Notes: generated from the letters alone by a model not told the origin. 34,215 nucleotides of DNA from JANRKF01 sp033763575 (GCA_033763575.1 JANRKF010000003.1:1-34215), one strand, 5' to 3'. Shown: positions 1-10,176, counted from the first letter of the stretch. Translations and numbers: made by a program.

Positions 1-1
1 C

Positions 2-3000
2 TATAACGGCACCAACGCCTATACCGGCCTACTCACCATCGCCGCCAGCGGCGCCGGGATGTATTCGGATTACACCATCATCCAGAGCAGCGGCGTGGCG
101 ATGGACCTCTCGGGGATTACTAATATCACCGGCACTCAGGAATCTTACAGCAATCAAGGCAGAACTTATATTTATAACTCCGGCCAGGCGATCACGCTGA
201 ACTTCACCACCGGCAACACGATACTCGGCGCGCTCAGCACCACGAACGGGGCGATTACCCTCACCAACAGCTCAGGCAGCATCAACACCGCCGGGCTTAC
301 CACCACCAATGCCGGCATCACCGTCACCGCTGCCGGTAACGTTCAGACCCATGCGGTCAATGCCGGCACGGCGGGCACCGCGCCGGTGGCCATCACGGCG
401 GGCGGGAATATCCTGGTGGGGTATCTGGTTAGCAATGCTTACTATCAATCCGCCGTCACCGGCAGCAGCATCACGCTTAAATCGCGCAGCGGCGGTGGCA
501 GCACCGGCTATGTATATACCGGCGCACTCACTACCGGCGGCGGCGACATCACCATCGGCGGCGGCAGCGGCGCCATCTCAGGTGGCAGCGGCTATGCCAT
601 CGGCACCGGCACGCAATACCAGCATTATGGCGTGTGGATTAAGGGTGGCGTGACGGCGGCGGGCGGCAACGTCATCATCAACGGTCAGGGCGGTAGCTAT
701 AGTGGTGGCACTAACTCTGGTATCCTTCTGGAAACCAACGGTGCAAGCAGCGCTTCGATCAGCACCAGCGGCACCGGCACCATCAGCATTTACGGCACCG
801 GCGGTAGCTCAGGCAATGGCAATCGTGGTATTCTGATTACGTCTGACTATGGCTGCGGCGATAACACCTGCACCGCCAGCTATAATATCGTCAGCACCGG
901 CTCGGGCGCCATCACCATCTCCGGCACCGGTGGCAGCGGCAGTAGTAATTGGGGGTTAAGATTCTACGCTGACAGCAGCAGCAACCCAATGCGTATCGGC
1001 TATAATGGCACCAACAGCTATAGCGGTGTCATCACGATTGCAGCCAACAGCATGGAATTGAATGGTACTAATGAGTATAACATCACCACCACCAACGACA
1101 TTGTGGTTAAAACCACGACGTCGGGCGGCACGATCGGCGTGGGCACGGGCAGCGGCACACTGGCGCTCAGCTCGACTTACCTGGGCTATTTGAACTGGGG
1201 CAGCAGCGCCAAGCTGGTGATCGGTGATACGACCAACACCGGCGTAATCGACATCAACCACACCAGCACCTGGTCGAAGGCGGTGCATTTCGTCAATAAA
1301 TCCGGCAGCAACATCACGCTTTCCGGCAACATCACTTCTTCTGCGGCGGGCGACGCGGTGGTCATTGCGGCGGGCGGCAATTTTGTGAACAGCACCAGCC
1401 GCACCATTTCGCTGACCAACGTCGGCACCAAGCGCTGGGTGATTTACTCCACCCAGGCCTCGAACGATACGGCGGGCGGCTTGAGCGCCGATCAGCTGAT
1501 TTACAGTAATACGTATGACACGCTGGCACCGTCCTCGATTATACCGGCGACCTATAGCGATTCGGAAAACACCTGGGTGTATAACAGCGTCGGCGGCTCC
1601 ATCACCTTCACAGCGAATAACATCAGCCGCGATTACGGCGACGCCAACCCGACGCTGACCTACAGCTTCTCCTGCTCGACGGGCTGTACGGAAGGCCAGG
1701 CAGTGGCCAGCGGCTCGCTGAGCTTGAGTGCGGCGGGCGGCACGACGACTTCCGCCGCCGGCTCGACCTTCGCTATCAATATCTCGCAGGGATCCCTCAC
1801 CTTGGGCGGCGCTTATGCCGCTTACACCCTGAACTTCGTAAACGGCACGCTGACGGTAGACCAGGCGGCGCTCACGATTACCGGCTCATCGGCTACCAAA
1901 ACCTACGGCAGCACCGTTTCATTCAACGGCGCCTCCGACTTCACTCCGACCGGCCTTAAAAACGGCGAGACCATCGGCTCGGTAACGCTCGCGCAAAACG
2001 GCGGCACGGGTGCGAGCGCCAACGTCGGCAGCTACACCAATACACCTTCGGCAGCCACCGGCGGCACGTTTACCGCCAGCAACTATGACATCACCTATGT
2101 CGCGGGCACCATTACCGTGAATCCGGCAGCGATTACCGTCACCGCCGCCAGCACCAGCAAAACCTATGGCGACACCACTAACTTCGCGGGCACGGAATTT
2201 ACCGTAAGCGGCGGTGATGGGCTGCAAAACAGTGAAACACTCACCGGCGTGACGCTGACCAGCGCCGGCGCAGCATCGAGCGCGGGCGCAGGCAGCTACA
2301 ATATTACGCCTTCGGCAGCCTCGGGCGCGAACGGCTTCAACGCCTCCAACTATAACATCACCTATACCAACGGCACGCTGACCGTGAATAAAAAAGCCCT
2401 GACCGTCACCGCCGCCGATGCCAGCCGCGCCTATGGCTCCGCCGATCCATCGTTCAGCGCCACCTTCGATGGCTTCGTCAACGGCGATGACGCGAACGAT
2501 TTAAGCGGCAGCGCAAGCTTTACCACCAACGCCACTTCTACCAGCGCCTTCGGCACCAGCCACTATATTCGTCCGACGATCGGAACGTTGTCGTCTTCCA
2601 ACTATTCGTTCGATACGTTTGTGGATGGCACGCTCACCATCAGTAAATACGCGCTCACCATCACCGCCGCCGACCAAAACAAAACCTACGGCGATACCTT
2701 CACCTTCGATGGCGACGAGTTCACCACCTCCGGCCTGCAGAACGGCGAGACCATCGGCTCAATCACGCTTACCAGCTCGGGGGCCGCATCGGGCGCCAAC
2801 GCCACCACCTATGCCATCACCGGATCGTCCGCGACCGGCGGCACGTTCGATATTGACAACTACGACATCACCTACGCCGCCGGCACGTTGACGGTCGGCG
2901 CTAAAGATATCACCCTCACCGCCGACGATATCAGCCGCGAATATGGCGTTGCCAACGGCACGCTGACCTATAGCTGCAGCACGCTGGTCGGCTCCGACAC

Positions 3001-5998
3001 CTGCACCGGTATTTTCAGCTCCGGCCCAAGCCTCACCACGCTGGCCGACATTACCTCGAATGTCGCCGATGGACCGTTCGCCATCAATATTTCCGGCGGC
3101 ACGCTCGCCAACGGCAACTATAACATCACCGGTTATACCGGCGGCGTTCTGACCATTACCAGGGCTTCGCTCACCGTGAGCGGCGATGATGTTTCGCGCA
3201 GCTACGGTTCGGTGAACCCTTCCCTGTCCTACACAGTGACCGGCCTGCGCAACAGCGATACGGCGGGCAGCACGCTTTCCGGCCTCGGCGTCAGCACGGC
3301 CGCGACCCAAAGCAGCAATGCCGGTGATTACGATATCACCACCACCGCAACGCTCACAAGCAACAACTATAACCTGACCGTGGAAAACGGCACGCTCACT
3401 GTGACCCCTGCCGTACTAACCGCCACCGCGAACAATAAATCACGCACCTACGGCAGCAGCAATCCTTCCTTCGACGGCACCATCACCGGCTTCGTGCTCG
3501 GTCAGCTTGAGAACGATATCGTCACCAGCGGCCCAACCTATAGCAGCGCCGCCACCAGCGCATCCAATGCCGGCACCCATGCCATCACCGGCAGCGGCGG
3601 CACGCTGGCCAACGGCAACTATGTCTTCGCTTACGCCGACGGCACCCTCACCGTGAACAAGGCAACCCTGACGGTGACCGCCAACAATACCAGCAAAACC
3701 TTTGCCAGCGTGAATCCAAGCTTTACGAGCACTATCACCGGCTTCGTAAACAGTGATACCGCCAGCGTCATCGACAGCGCGCCGACCTACAGCACCGCCG
3801 CCACGCAATATTCCGATGTCGGCACCTACGCCATCACCGCTGCGAGCGCCTCAGATAACAACTACAACTTCACTTATGTTGCCGGTACGCTCACGATTGA
3901 TCGGGCCTCGCTTATCATCACCGCTACCAATAACAGTAAAACTTACGGCCAGTCGATCACGCTCAACGGCTCCAGCGACTTCACCGTTTCCGGCCTGCAA
4001 TCGGGTGAAAGCATTGACTCGGTCACGCTTTCGAGCAGCGGCACCGGCACCGGCGCCAATGTCGGCAGCTATTCCATCACGCCGAGCGCAGCCATCGGCA
4101 CCTACAACAGCGGCAACTATACGCTAGCCTACGTCCCCGGCACCCTCACCGTGAATCCGGCGACTGTCAACGTTACCGCCAACAACCTGACCAAAACCTA
4201 CGGCGCGGCCGATCCGACCCTTACCTACAGCTATAGCGGCTTAGTTAATGGCGACACGGGCAGCGTATTCAGCGGCGCACTTTCACGTGCGGCGGGCAAT
4301 AATGTCGGCAGCTACAACATCACCGTCGGCACGCTGGCCGCTTCCAACTATACCATCAATCTCACCGCTGGCAGAACGCTGACCATCGATCCGGCAGCAC
4401 TCACCATTACGGCCACCAGCCGGAGTAAAGGCTACGCCACCACGCTCGCCGCCAGCGGCAGCGAGTTCACCAGCAGCGGCCTGCAATACAGCGATACCGT
4501 GGGCAGCGTTTCCTTCGCGAGCGCCGGTGCGGTCGACAGCGCCGATGTCGGTAGCTATACCCTCACGCCTTCCGCCGCGACCGGCGGCAGCTTCAGCGCC
4601 AGCAACTATACCATCTCCTACGCCAGCGGCACACTCACTGTGATCCCAAGCGTTCTGAACATCAGCGCTGACAGTTTCAGCCGCGTCTATGGCGATGCCA
4701 ACCCGACCTTCACCGGCACGGTCAGCGGCCTGCTTTCCGGCGACAGCATCACCGTTTCCTATAGCTCGGCCGCCACGCAAGCCAGCAATGTCGGCGCTTA
4801 CGACATCAACGCCGCGCTTTCCGGCACCGACGCGGGCAACTACACCCTGTCCAACACGCCCGGCACGCTGACCATCACCAAGGCGAACCTGACCGTCACC
4901 GGCCAGAACACCAGCCGTGTCTACGGCACCAGCAACAGCATCAACGTCGGGTTCAGCGGGTTCAAAAACAGCGATACCTCTTCCGTCGTCAGCGGCACCG
5001 CCGGTGTATCGACGGCGGCTACCGCAGGTAGCGACATCGGCACCTATGCCATCACACCTACCGTCGGCAGCCTGAGCGCCACTAACTACAATTTCGTAGG
5101 CTTTGCGCCCGCCACCCTCACCATTACCCCGGCCAGCATGGTCGTCACCGCAAGCGACATGACCCGCACTTATGGTGATGCCAACCCAACATGGACCGGC
5201 ACGCTCGTCGGCAAATATAGCGGCGATACGATCACCGCAACTTATACCTCGTCTGCCACCCAACAAAGCAATGTCGGCAGCTATTCGATCACCACCGCCT
5301 CGCTCTACGATCCGAGCAACCGCCTGGGCAACTACAACGTCACCTACCAATCCGGCACGCTGACCATCAATCCTGCAACGCTCATCGCCTCTGGTGCCAA
5401 TCTCTATAAACGCCAGGGTGAAGCCAACCCGGCGCTGGCCCTCTCGCTCACCGGGCTGAAAAGCTGGGATGACGCATCGGTATTCAGCGGCTATACCTTG
5501 TCCACTACCGTAGAAATGATGACGCCGAAAGGGTATTACGCGATCAACCTGTCGGGCGGCAGCGCCTCGAACTACACCGTGACCCGCTATGCCGGCGTCT
5601 TCACGGTAGACGGCCCGTATATCCCGACCAGCGTGGTCAATCCAGTCGTGCCAGATGTGCCTGCACCAAGCACTTCTTCGGGCAATACAAGTAGCAATTC
5701 CAACTCGTCGGGTAGCAATAACAGTTCGAATGCTTCGGGCAATAGCAACAGTGCCAATGCACCAGCCGGTAATAATGGCAACTCGAACGGATCGAATAAT
5801 CCGAACAGCGGAGATAGCGCGAGCGACACCTCCGCCATCGGGTCACTGGGCAGTTCAGATGGTCTTGTGTCACTGAGCGGAGATTGCAGCGCCGACGATC
5901 AGGGCCGCCTCGGTAAATGCAGAAAGATCCTCTACACTATCAGCAACAAAGTGCGCCTGGGCGGCCTGAACCCCAGCGCCAACTCCCCTACCATCTAA
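2..5998 (+). CDS. Giant MBG-repeat adhesin-like surface protein (5' end outside window)
   Basis: The reading frame is open from base 2 with the same composition as the rest, so the ATG at 59 is internal and the gene is 5'-truncated by the window; about 1998 residues are visible. Roughly the first 510 are Gly/Ser/Thr-rich short strands of the kind that build filamentous-haemagglutinin beta-helices. Then come 16 tandem repeats of about 78-90 residues of MBG type: a start like ALTITA..SKTYG, a middle like GLQNGET, and an end like NYxITYxxGTLTV. A Ser/Asn/Gly-rich low-complexity stretch (about bases 5670-5830) and a short tail with two Cys follow. There is no C-terminal beta-barrel, LPXTG motif or visible type I secretion signal. 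By family analogy it is a secreted adhesin, possibly exported by two-partner secretion, but the N-terminal TPS domain that would show this lies outside the window. Export route and ligand are unknown. Confidence 0.85.
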   Translation, partial: YNGTNAYTGLLTIAASGAGMYSDYTIIQSSGVAMDLSGITNITGTQESYSNQGRTYIYNSGQAITLNFTTGNTILGALSTTNGAITLTNSSGSINTAGLTTTNAGITVTAAGNVQTHAVNAGTAGTAPVAITAGGNILVGYLVSNAYYQSAVTGSSITLKSRSGGGSTGYVYTGALTTGGGDITIGGGSGAISGGSGYAIGTGTQYQHYGVWIKGGVTAAGGNVIINGQGGSYSGGTNSGILLETNGASSASISTSGTGTISIYGTGGSSGNGNRGILITSDYGCGDNTCTASYNIVSTGSGAITISGTGGSGSSNWGLRFYADSSSNPMRIGYNGTNSYSGVITIAANSMELNGTNEYNITTTNDIVVKTTTSGGTIGVGTGSGTLALSSTYLGYLNWGSSAKLVIGDTTNTGVIDINHTSTWSKAVHFVNKSGSNITLSGNITSSAAGDAVVIAAGGNFVNSTSRTISLTNVGTKRWVIYSTQASNDTAGGLSADQLIYSNTYDTLAPSSIIPATYSDSENTWVYNSVGGSITFTANNISRDYGDANPTLTYSFSCSTGCTEGQAVASGSLSLSAAGGTTTSAAGSTFAINISQGSLTLGGAYAAYTLNFVNGTLTVDQAALTITGSSATKTYGSTVSFNGASDFTPTGLKNGETIGSVTLAQNGGTGASANVGSYTNTPSAATGGTFTASNYDITYVAGTITVNPAAITVTAASTSKTYGDTTNFAGTEFTVSGGDGLQNSETLTGVTLTSAGAASSAGAGSYNITPSAASGANGFNASNYNITYTNGTLTVNKKALTVTAADASRAYGSADPSFSATFDGFVNGDDANDLSGSASFTTNATSTSAFGTSHYIRPTIGTLSSSNYSFDTFVDGTLTISKYALTITAADQNKTYGDTFTFDGDEFTTSGLQNGETIGSITLTSSGAASGANATTYAITGSSATGGTFDIDNYDITYAAGTLTVGAKDITLTADDISREYGVANGTLTYSCSTLVGSDTCTGIFSSGPSLTTLADITSNVADGPFAINISGGTLANGNYNITGYTGGVLTITRASLTVSGDDVSRSYGSVNPSLSYTVTGLRNSDTAGSTLSGLGVSTAATQSSNAGDYDITTTATLTSNNYNLTVENGTLTVTPAVLTATANNKSRTYGSSNPSFDGTITGFVLGQLENDIVTSGPTYSSAATSASNAGTHAITGSGGTLANGNYVFAYADGTLTVNKATLTVTANNTSKTFASVNPSFTSTITGFVNSDTASVIDSAPTYSTAATQYSDVGTYAITAASASDNNYNFTYVAGTLTIDRASLIITATNNSKTYGQSITLNGSSDFTVSGLQSGESIDSVTLSSSGTGTGANVGSYSITPSAAIGTYNSGNYTLAYVPGTLTVNPATVNVTANNLTKTYGAADPTLTYSYSGLVNGDTGSVFSGALSRAAGNNVGSYNITVGTLAASNYTINLTAGRTLTIDPAALTITATSRSKGYATTLAASGSEFTSSGLQYSDTVGSVSFASAGAVDSADVGSYTLTPSAATGGSFSASNYTISYASGTLTVIPSVLNISADSFSRVYGDANPTFTGTVSGLLSGDSITVSYSSAATQASNVGAYDINAALSGTDAGNYTLSNTPGTLTITKANLTVTGQNTSRVYGTSNSINVGFSGFKNSDTSSVVSGTAGVSTAATAGSDIGTYAITPTVGSLSATNYNFVGFAPATLTITPASMVVTASDMTRTYGDANPTWTGTLVGKYSGDTITATYTSSATQQSNVGSYSITTASLYDPSNRLGNYNVTYQSGTLTINPATLIASGANLYKRQGEANPALALSLTGLKSWDDASVFSGYTLSTTVEMMTPKGYYAINLSGGSASNYTVTRYAGVFTVDGPYIPTSVVNPVVPDVPAPSTSSGNTSSNSNSSGSNNSSNASGNSNSANAPAGNNGNSNGSNNPNSGDSASDTSAIGSLGSSDGLVSLSGDCSADDQGRLGKCRKILYTISNKVRLGGLNPSANSPTI
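1591..5620 (+). repeat. Array of 16 tandem MBG-type protein repeats
   Basis: Each unit is about 235-270 bases and encodes one domain beginning with a hydrophobic strand plus T/S/A-rich turn, then (S/T)(K/R)xYG, and ending with G-T-L-T-(V/I)-x-(P/K/R)-A. Two flavours are interspersed: one with YGDANPT-like motifs and one with a SGLQNGE(S/T)-like motif. Units have diverged in sequence, which argues against very recent expansion, although short blocks are nearly identical between units. The last unit, ending near 5617, is the most divergent: it has KRQGEANPAL in place of the usual YG motif. Confidence 0.85.
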
Positions 5999-6010
5999 TC
6001 ACCGCACGGT

Positions 6011-6265
6011 TTACGGGCGATAATAATAAATATGACTGGGCAGCGGCGGATAAGGCGCGTAGTAGCGCGCATCATATTGCTGCTGCCGTGACAAATCCAG
6101 CTGCAGGCGGCACATGCCGAACGCCTCGCTGCCGGGCTTGAGGCCATAACTCTTGCAGGTATCAATATCTTCCTGCTCCAGCCTGGCCTTACGGGCTGCA
6201 ATCTCCTCCGGCGTCGCGCAGGCAGCGAGCGATAGCAAAACCAGAAATGCGGCGAGCTTTTTCAT
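6011..6265 (-). CDS. Small putative lipoprotein (84 aa)
   Basis: The protein starts MKKLAAFLVLLSLAAC, a short signal peptide ending in a clear lipobox (LAAC, Cys16), so it should be lipidated and anchored in a membrane. The mature part is about 68 residues: a charged helical stretch rich in Ala/Arg/Glu, two Cys that could pair, and a Tyr/Pro-rich C-terminus. A purine-rich GGGTGGAG sequence lies just before the ATG. It converges on the adhesin gene with a 12-base gap. I do not recognise the family; small lipoproteins of this shape are common in alphaproteobacteria and their function is not predictable from sequence. Confidence 0.75.
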   Translation of the reverse strand: MKKLAAFLVLLSLAACATPEEIAARKARLEQEDIDTCKSYGLKPGSEAFGMCRLQLDLSRQQQYDARYYAPYPPLPSHIYYYRP

Positions 6266-6309
6266 GTCTCCACCCTAACAGCATTCATATAAAAATGCGA
6301 TAGGGAAAC

Positions 6310-6340
6310 ATTTTACCGCCGCCCGACCCAATCGTGTCAA
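6310..6340 (-). promoter_or_regulatory. Candidate sigma70-type promoter for the small lipoprotein
   Basis: On the minus strand a perfect TTGACA (6340-6335) is followed, after a rather long 19-base spacer, by TAAAAT (6315-6310), about 45 bases ahead of the ATG. It lies in the 96-base gap after nrdJ and would let the lipoprotein be transcribed separately. The spacer is longer than optimal, so this is only a candidate. Confidence 0.4.
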
Positions 6341-6361
6341 AATGAGTCGAGGGCGAAATCT

Positions 6362-9300
6362 CTACGAGCAACCGCTTGTCGAGCCGCAGGTATCGCACTT
6401 CATGCAGGTGCCGTTACGCACCAGCGTGAAATTACCGCATTCGGTGCAGGCGTCGCCTTCATAGCCCTTGGCCTTAGCCACGCGGATTTTCTCACGCTTC
6501 ACATCGGCTTCCTTATGCGACACCGAGATACCCACCTGCACGATCATGCCATCCTGCTCATCTTCCCTGAGATAGGAAGTTTCAGCATGATCGTCATCGG
6601 CAAGCGCCAGTGCGCCTTGCGTCTTCATACCGCTATTGTTCGCCACTACATAGAGCTGGCCACGCACGAAACCGTTGCTGGTCGCCTTGTTGAAAAGCTG
6701 CGGCAATTCCGGCTGGTCGGTGGGACGGGTCGAATCGCCCTCGCCGCGCCCGATGGTATCGGAACGGGTATCGGCCAGCTCGACATGCGCGAGATCGTTG
6801 CGGCCAAGATAAGAGATCGCCAGCTCGCGGAAGATATAATCGAGGATCGAGGTCGACATTTTAATGGCCTCGTTGCCTTCGACCATGCCCGACGGCTCAA
6901 AGCGCGTGAAGGTAAACGCATCGACGAATTCTTCCAACGGCACGCCATATTGCAGGCCGATGGAAACGGCGATGGCGAAGTTATTCATCAGCGAGCGGAA
7001 AGCCGCGCCCTCTTTGTGCATATCGACAAAGATTTCACCAAGATTTCCATCCTCATATTCACCGGTACGCAAGTAAACCTTGTGCCCGCCGACCGAAGCT
7101 TTTTGGGTATAGCCTTTGCGACGTTCCGGCAGCTTGCTGCGTTCACTCTTCTGGATGATTTTTTCGACAATACGCTCGGCGATCACCTGCGGCTGGCGCA
7201 TACTGCGCATGCGTTCCTGCATATCATCGTCATCATCCTCCACCTCGGCAAGTTCAGCGGCGATAGAAGCATTGAGCGGCTGCGAGAGTTTGGAGCCGTC
7301 GCGATACAGCGCATTGGCCTTCAGGCAAAGCTTCCACGAAAGGATATAGGCATCTTTGCACTCTTCCACCGTCGCCGAATTCGGCATGTTGATGGTTTTG
7401 GAAATCGCACCGGAGATATAAGGCTGCGCCGCCGCCATCATACGGATATGACTTTCGGCCGAGAGGAAACGCTTGCCTTTTTTACCGCAGGGATTGGCGC
7501 AATCGAACACCGGAAGATGCTCGTCCAAGAGGTTCGGAGCGCCTTCCAGCGTCATCGTTCCGCAGCAATATTCATTCGCCGCATCAATGTCGCCTTGCGT
7601 GAAACCAAGCGCCTTCAGCATATCGAAGTTGAAATCGTTCAATTGAGCGTCGGTGAGTTTTAGTTTTTCCTTGCAGAAATCTTCACCCAGCGACCATTTG
7701 TTGAACGCGAATTTAATTTCAAACGCACTGGCCAGCGATTTTTCGATTTTGGCGAGCGCCTCATCGTCGAATCCTTTGGCGCGCAGCTTGCTGTGATTCA
7801 CGCCCGGCGCCTCTTTCAGCGTTCCCCAACCGACCGCATAGGCGGTGATCGCATTGATGTCCTTCGCCGAGTAGCCAAGTGTTTTCAGCGCTTCCGGCAC
7901 CTGCTGGTTGATGATTTTGAAGTAACCGCCACCGGCGAGTTTCTTGAATTTCACCAGCGCGAAATCCGGTTCGATACCGGTGGTGTCGCAATCCATCACC
8001 AGCCCGATCGTGCCGGTCGGCGCGATGCAGGTCGACTGCGCATTGCGGTAGCCGTATTTTTCACCGAGCATGAGCGCCACGTCCCATGCATTTTTTGCCG
8101 CCTTGGCCAGCGCCTTGTCTTTCAGGTGTGGAATATCGAGCGGCACCGGCAGGATCGAAAGCCCGGCATAACCGGACTTCTCGCCACGCGCCGCCCGCGC
8201 ATGGTTCTGCATCACGCGCAACATGTCTTTTTTATTCCTGGCATAGCCGTCAAACGCGCCGAGCTCCTTGGCCATCTCCGCCGAGGTGGCATAGGCAACG
8301 CCGGTGAGGATTGCAGTGATCGCACCGCACATGGCGCGGCCTTCGGCGCTGTCATACGGCACGCCGGTGGCCATCAGAAGGCCGCCGATATTGGCGTAAC
8401 CGAGGCCGAGCGTGCGGAAATCGTAGGAGAGCTGGGCGATTTCTTTCGATGGGAACTGCGCCATCGCCACTGAGATTTCAAGCACGATCGTCCATAACCG
8501 CGTCGCATACTCAAAGGATTTGATGTTGAAACTGCCATCGTTATTTTTAAATTTGAGCAGGTTGATCGAGGCAAGGTTGCACGCCGTATCATCAAGGAAC
8601 ATATACTCCGAGCATGGGTTCGACGCACGGATACGGCCCGACTGCGGGCAGGTATGCCATTCATTCACCGTGGTGTCATATTGAATGCCGGGATCGGCGC
8701 AGGCCCACGCCGCATAGCCGATTTTTTCCCACAACTCGCGTGCGGAAAGCTCTTTATGCACCTTGCCATCCTTGCGGCGGGTGAGCGCCCAAGGCTTGTC
8801 CTGGAGCGCGGCTTCGAGAAATTCATTGGTCACGCGCACGGAGTTATTCGAGTTCTGTCCGGAAACGGTGAGATAGGCTTCCGAATCCCAGTCCGTATCA
8901 TATTCCGGGAATTCGAGATCGGCATAACCCTGCTTCGCGAATTCGATGACACGGTAAATATAATTGTCGGGCACGAGGGATTTCTTGGCCTCGCGGATGG
9001 CTTTTTTGAGCGTCGGGTTATCGGACGGATGAAAGCGCGATTCCGATTCGCCCTGCTTGCACGCCTCCATAATCGCACCGAGATGCTTGCGGCACAGCTT
9101 GGAGCCAGTGACGAGCGCCGCCACTTTCTGCTCTTCAATCACTTTCCAATCGATAAAGGCCTCGACATCCGGATGATCGACATCAACCACCACCATCTTC
9201 GCCGCACGGCGCGTGGTGCCGCCGGATTTGATCGCGCCCGCCGCACGGTCGCCGATTTTGAGGAAGCTCATCAGGCCGGAGGATTTCCCGCCGCCAGAGA

Positions 9301-10009
9301 GTTTTTCGCCGTTGCCGCGCAGGTCGGAAAAATTCGATCCGGTGCCGGAACCATATTTGAACAGGCGCGCCTCGCGCTCCCACAGATTCATGATGCCGCC
9401 TTCGTTCACCAGGTCGTCGGACACACTCTGAATAAAGCAGGCATGCGGCTGCGGGCGCTCATAGGAGCTGCCGGAACGGGTGAGCTCTTTGGTCTCGCCA
9501 TCGACATAATAATGCCCCTGGCTCGGACCGTCGATGCCATAGGCCCAGTGCAGGCCGGTATTGAACCATTGCGGCGAATTCGGCGCGGCCATCTGGGTGG
9601 CGAGCATATAGCGCATCTCATCGAAAAAGGCCTGCGCGTCTTCTTCGGTATCGAAATAATCGCCCTTCCAGCCCCAATAGGTCCACGCACCCGCCAGCCG
9701 GTCAAACACCTGCTTGGCCGAAGATTCTCCTACGATCTCAGCGCCCTCCGCCGCTTCCTTGCGCCACAGCCACGACGGCACGCTGCTTTCTTCCACTTTA
9801 CGCAACTTGCTCGCCACACCGGCCTTGCGGAAATATTTCTGCGCGATCACATCGGTCGCCACCTGCGACCAGTCCGCCGGGGTCTCCGCGCCTTTACACT
9901 CAAACACCACCGAGCCGTCGGGATTTTTCATCACCACATCGGTTTTCTTAAACGCGATGCTGTCATAGACATTCGTGCCGGCTTTGGTGAAGTGTCTTTC
10001 AATGCGCAT
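6362..10009 (-). CDS. nrdJ: Adenosylcobalamin-dependent (class II) ribonucleotide reductase
   Basis: This reduces ribonucleotides to deoxyribonucleotides using a radical generated by coenzyme B12, so no NrdB-type partner or oxygen is needed. The length (1215 aa) fits the long alphaproteobacterial NrdJ type. Visible motifs are the NPCSE active-site segment near residue 464 followed by DDTACNLASINL, the IAPTGTIG loop, a C-terminal TSCPD-type domain (RRKGYTQKASVGGHKVYLRT onward), and a Cys-rich zinc-ribbon-like tail with CTEC and CMKCDTC that probably carries the re-reduction thiols. I chose the ATG at 10009 (MRIERHFTKAG) over an in-frame ATG 14 codons upstream because GGGGAG lies 6 bases before it and the family begins this way. 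It follows trhO on the same strand but has its own long upstream region with NrdR-like boxes. Confidence 0.96.
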   Translation of the reverse strand: MRIERHFTKAGTNVYDSIAFKKTDVVMKNPDGSVVFECKGAETPADWSQVATDVIAQKYFRKAGVASKLRKVEESSVPSWLWRKEAAEGAEIVGESSAKQVFDRLAGAWTYWGWKGDYFDTEEDAQAFFDEMRYMLATQMAAPNSPQWFNTGLHWAYGIDGPSQGHYYVDGETKELTRSGSSYERPQPHACFIQSVSDDLVNEGGIMNLWEREARLFKYGSGTGSNFSDLRGNGEKLSGGGKSSGLMSFLKIGDRAAGAIKSGGTTRRAAKMVVVDVDHPDVEAFIDWKVIEEQKVAALVTGSKLCRKHLGAIMEACKQGESESRFHPSDNPTLKKAIREAKKSLVPDNYIYRVIEFAKQGYADLEFPEYDTDWDSEAYLTVSGQNSNNSVRVTNEFLEAALQDKPWALTRRKDGKVHKELSARELWEKIGYAAWACADPGIQYDTTVNEWHTCPQSGRIRASNPCSEYMFLDDTACNLASINLLKFKNNDGSFNIKSFEYATRLWTIVLEISVAMAQFPSKEIAQLSYDFRTLGLGYANIGGLLMATGVPYDSAEGRAMCGAITAILTGVAYATSAEMAKELGAFDGYARNKKDMLRVMQNHARAARGEKSGYAGLSILPVPLDIPHLKDKALAKAAKNAWDVALMLGEKYGYRNAQSTCIAPTGTIGLVMDCDTTGIEPDFALVKFKKLAGGGYFKIINQQVPEALKTLGYSAKDINAITAYAVGWGTLKEAPGVNHSKLRAKGFDDEALAKIEKSLASAFEIKFAFNKWSLGEDFCKEKLKLTDAQLNDFNFDMLKALGFTQGDIDAANEYCCGTMTLEGAPNLLDEHLPVFDCANPCGKKGKRFLSAESHIRMMAAAQPYISGAISKTINMPNSATVEECKDAYILSWKLCLKANALYRDGSKLSQPLNASIAAELAEVEDDDDDMQERMRSMRQPQVIAERIVEKIIQKSERSKLPERRKGYTQKASVGGHKVYLRTGEYEDGNLGEIFVDMHKEGAAFRSLMNNFAIAVSIGLQYGVPLEEFVDAFTFTRFEPSGMVEGNEAIKMSTSILDYIFRELAISYLGRNDLAHVELADTRSDTIGRGEGDSTRPTDQPELPQLFNKATSNGFVRGQLYVVANNSGMKTQGALALADDDHAETSYLREDEQDGMIVQVGISVSHKEADVKREKIRVAKAKGYEGDACTECGNFTLVRNGTCMKCDTCGSTSGCS

Positions 10010-10080
10010 ATGCTGCTCCCCATTCTTTTCTATTATTTTAATGCAACCCATCCAGTTTTACGAGGAAGAAAAACCACCGG

Positions 10081-10102
10081 GCGCTTCTCTTGATGGAAGC
10101 GC
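10081..10102 (-). promoter_or_regulatory. Perfect stem-loop in the nrdJ leader
   Basis: The sequence has 7-base arms GCGCTTC and GAAGCGC around an 8-base loop. On the minus strand it is followed after 8 bases by TTTTT. It lies about 70 bases upstream of the nrdJ ATG and downstream of the candidate promoter, so it would be in the mRNA leader. The T-run is too far from the stem for a standard terminator. It could be an attenuator, an mRNA-stabilising hairpin, or chance. Confidence 0.35.
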
Positions 10103-10176
10103 GGCGAAGGCATTTTCAACTTCGTAATCCCCCCTGTGTCGGGCAAAAACAAGTGTAACATTACAAATCCGTAATG

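Noticed and set aside
4283..5350. Long antisense open frame (355 codons) opposite the adhesin
   Set aside because: It runs exactly through the MBG repeats and its translation is a Gly/Ala/Asp-rich mirror of the repeat codons with no recognisable motif; long antisense frames are expected opposite GC-rich, low-complexity genes.
1591..5620. CRISPR-like array
   Set aside because: The regular spacing of about 250 bases is due to protein-coding MBG repeats in one open frame, not short identical repeats with unique spacers.
8654..10093. Long plus-strand open frame (479 codons) opposite nrdJ, and a second at 6515-7663
   Set aside because: Both lie wholly opposite strongly conserved NrdJ sequence, are His/Arg-rich and show no motifs; typical shadow frames.
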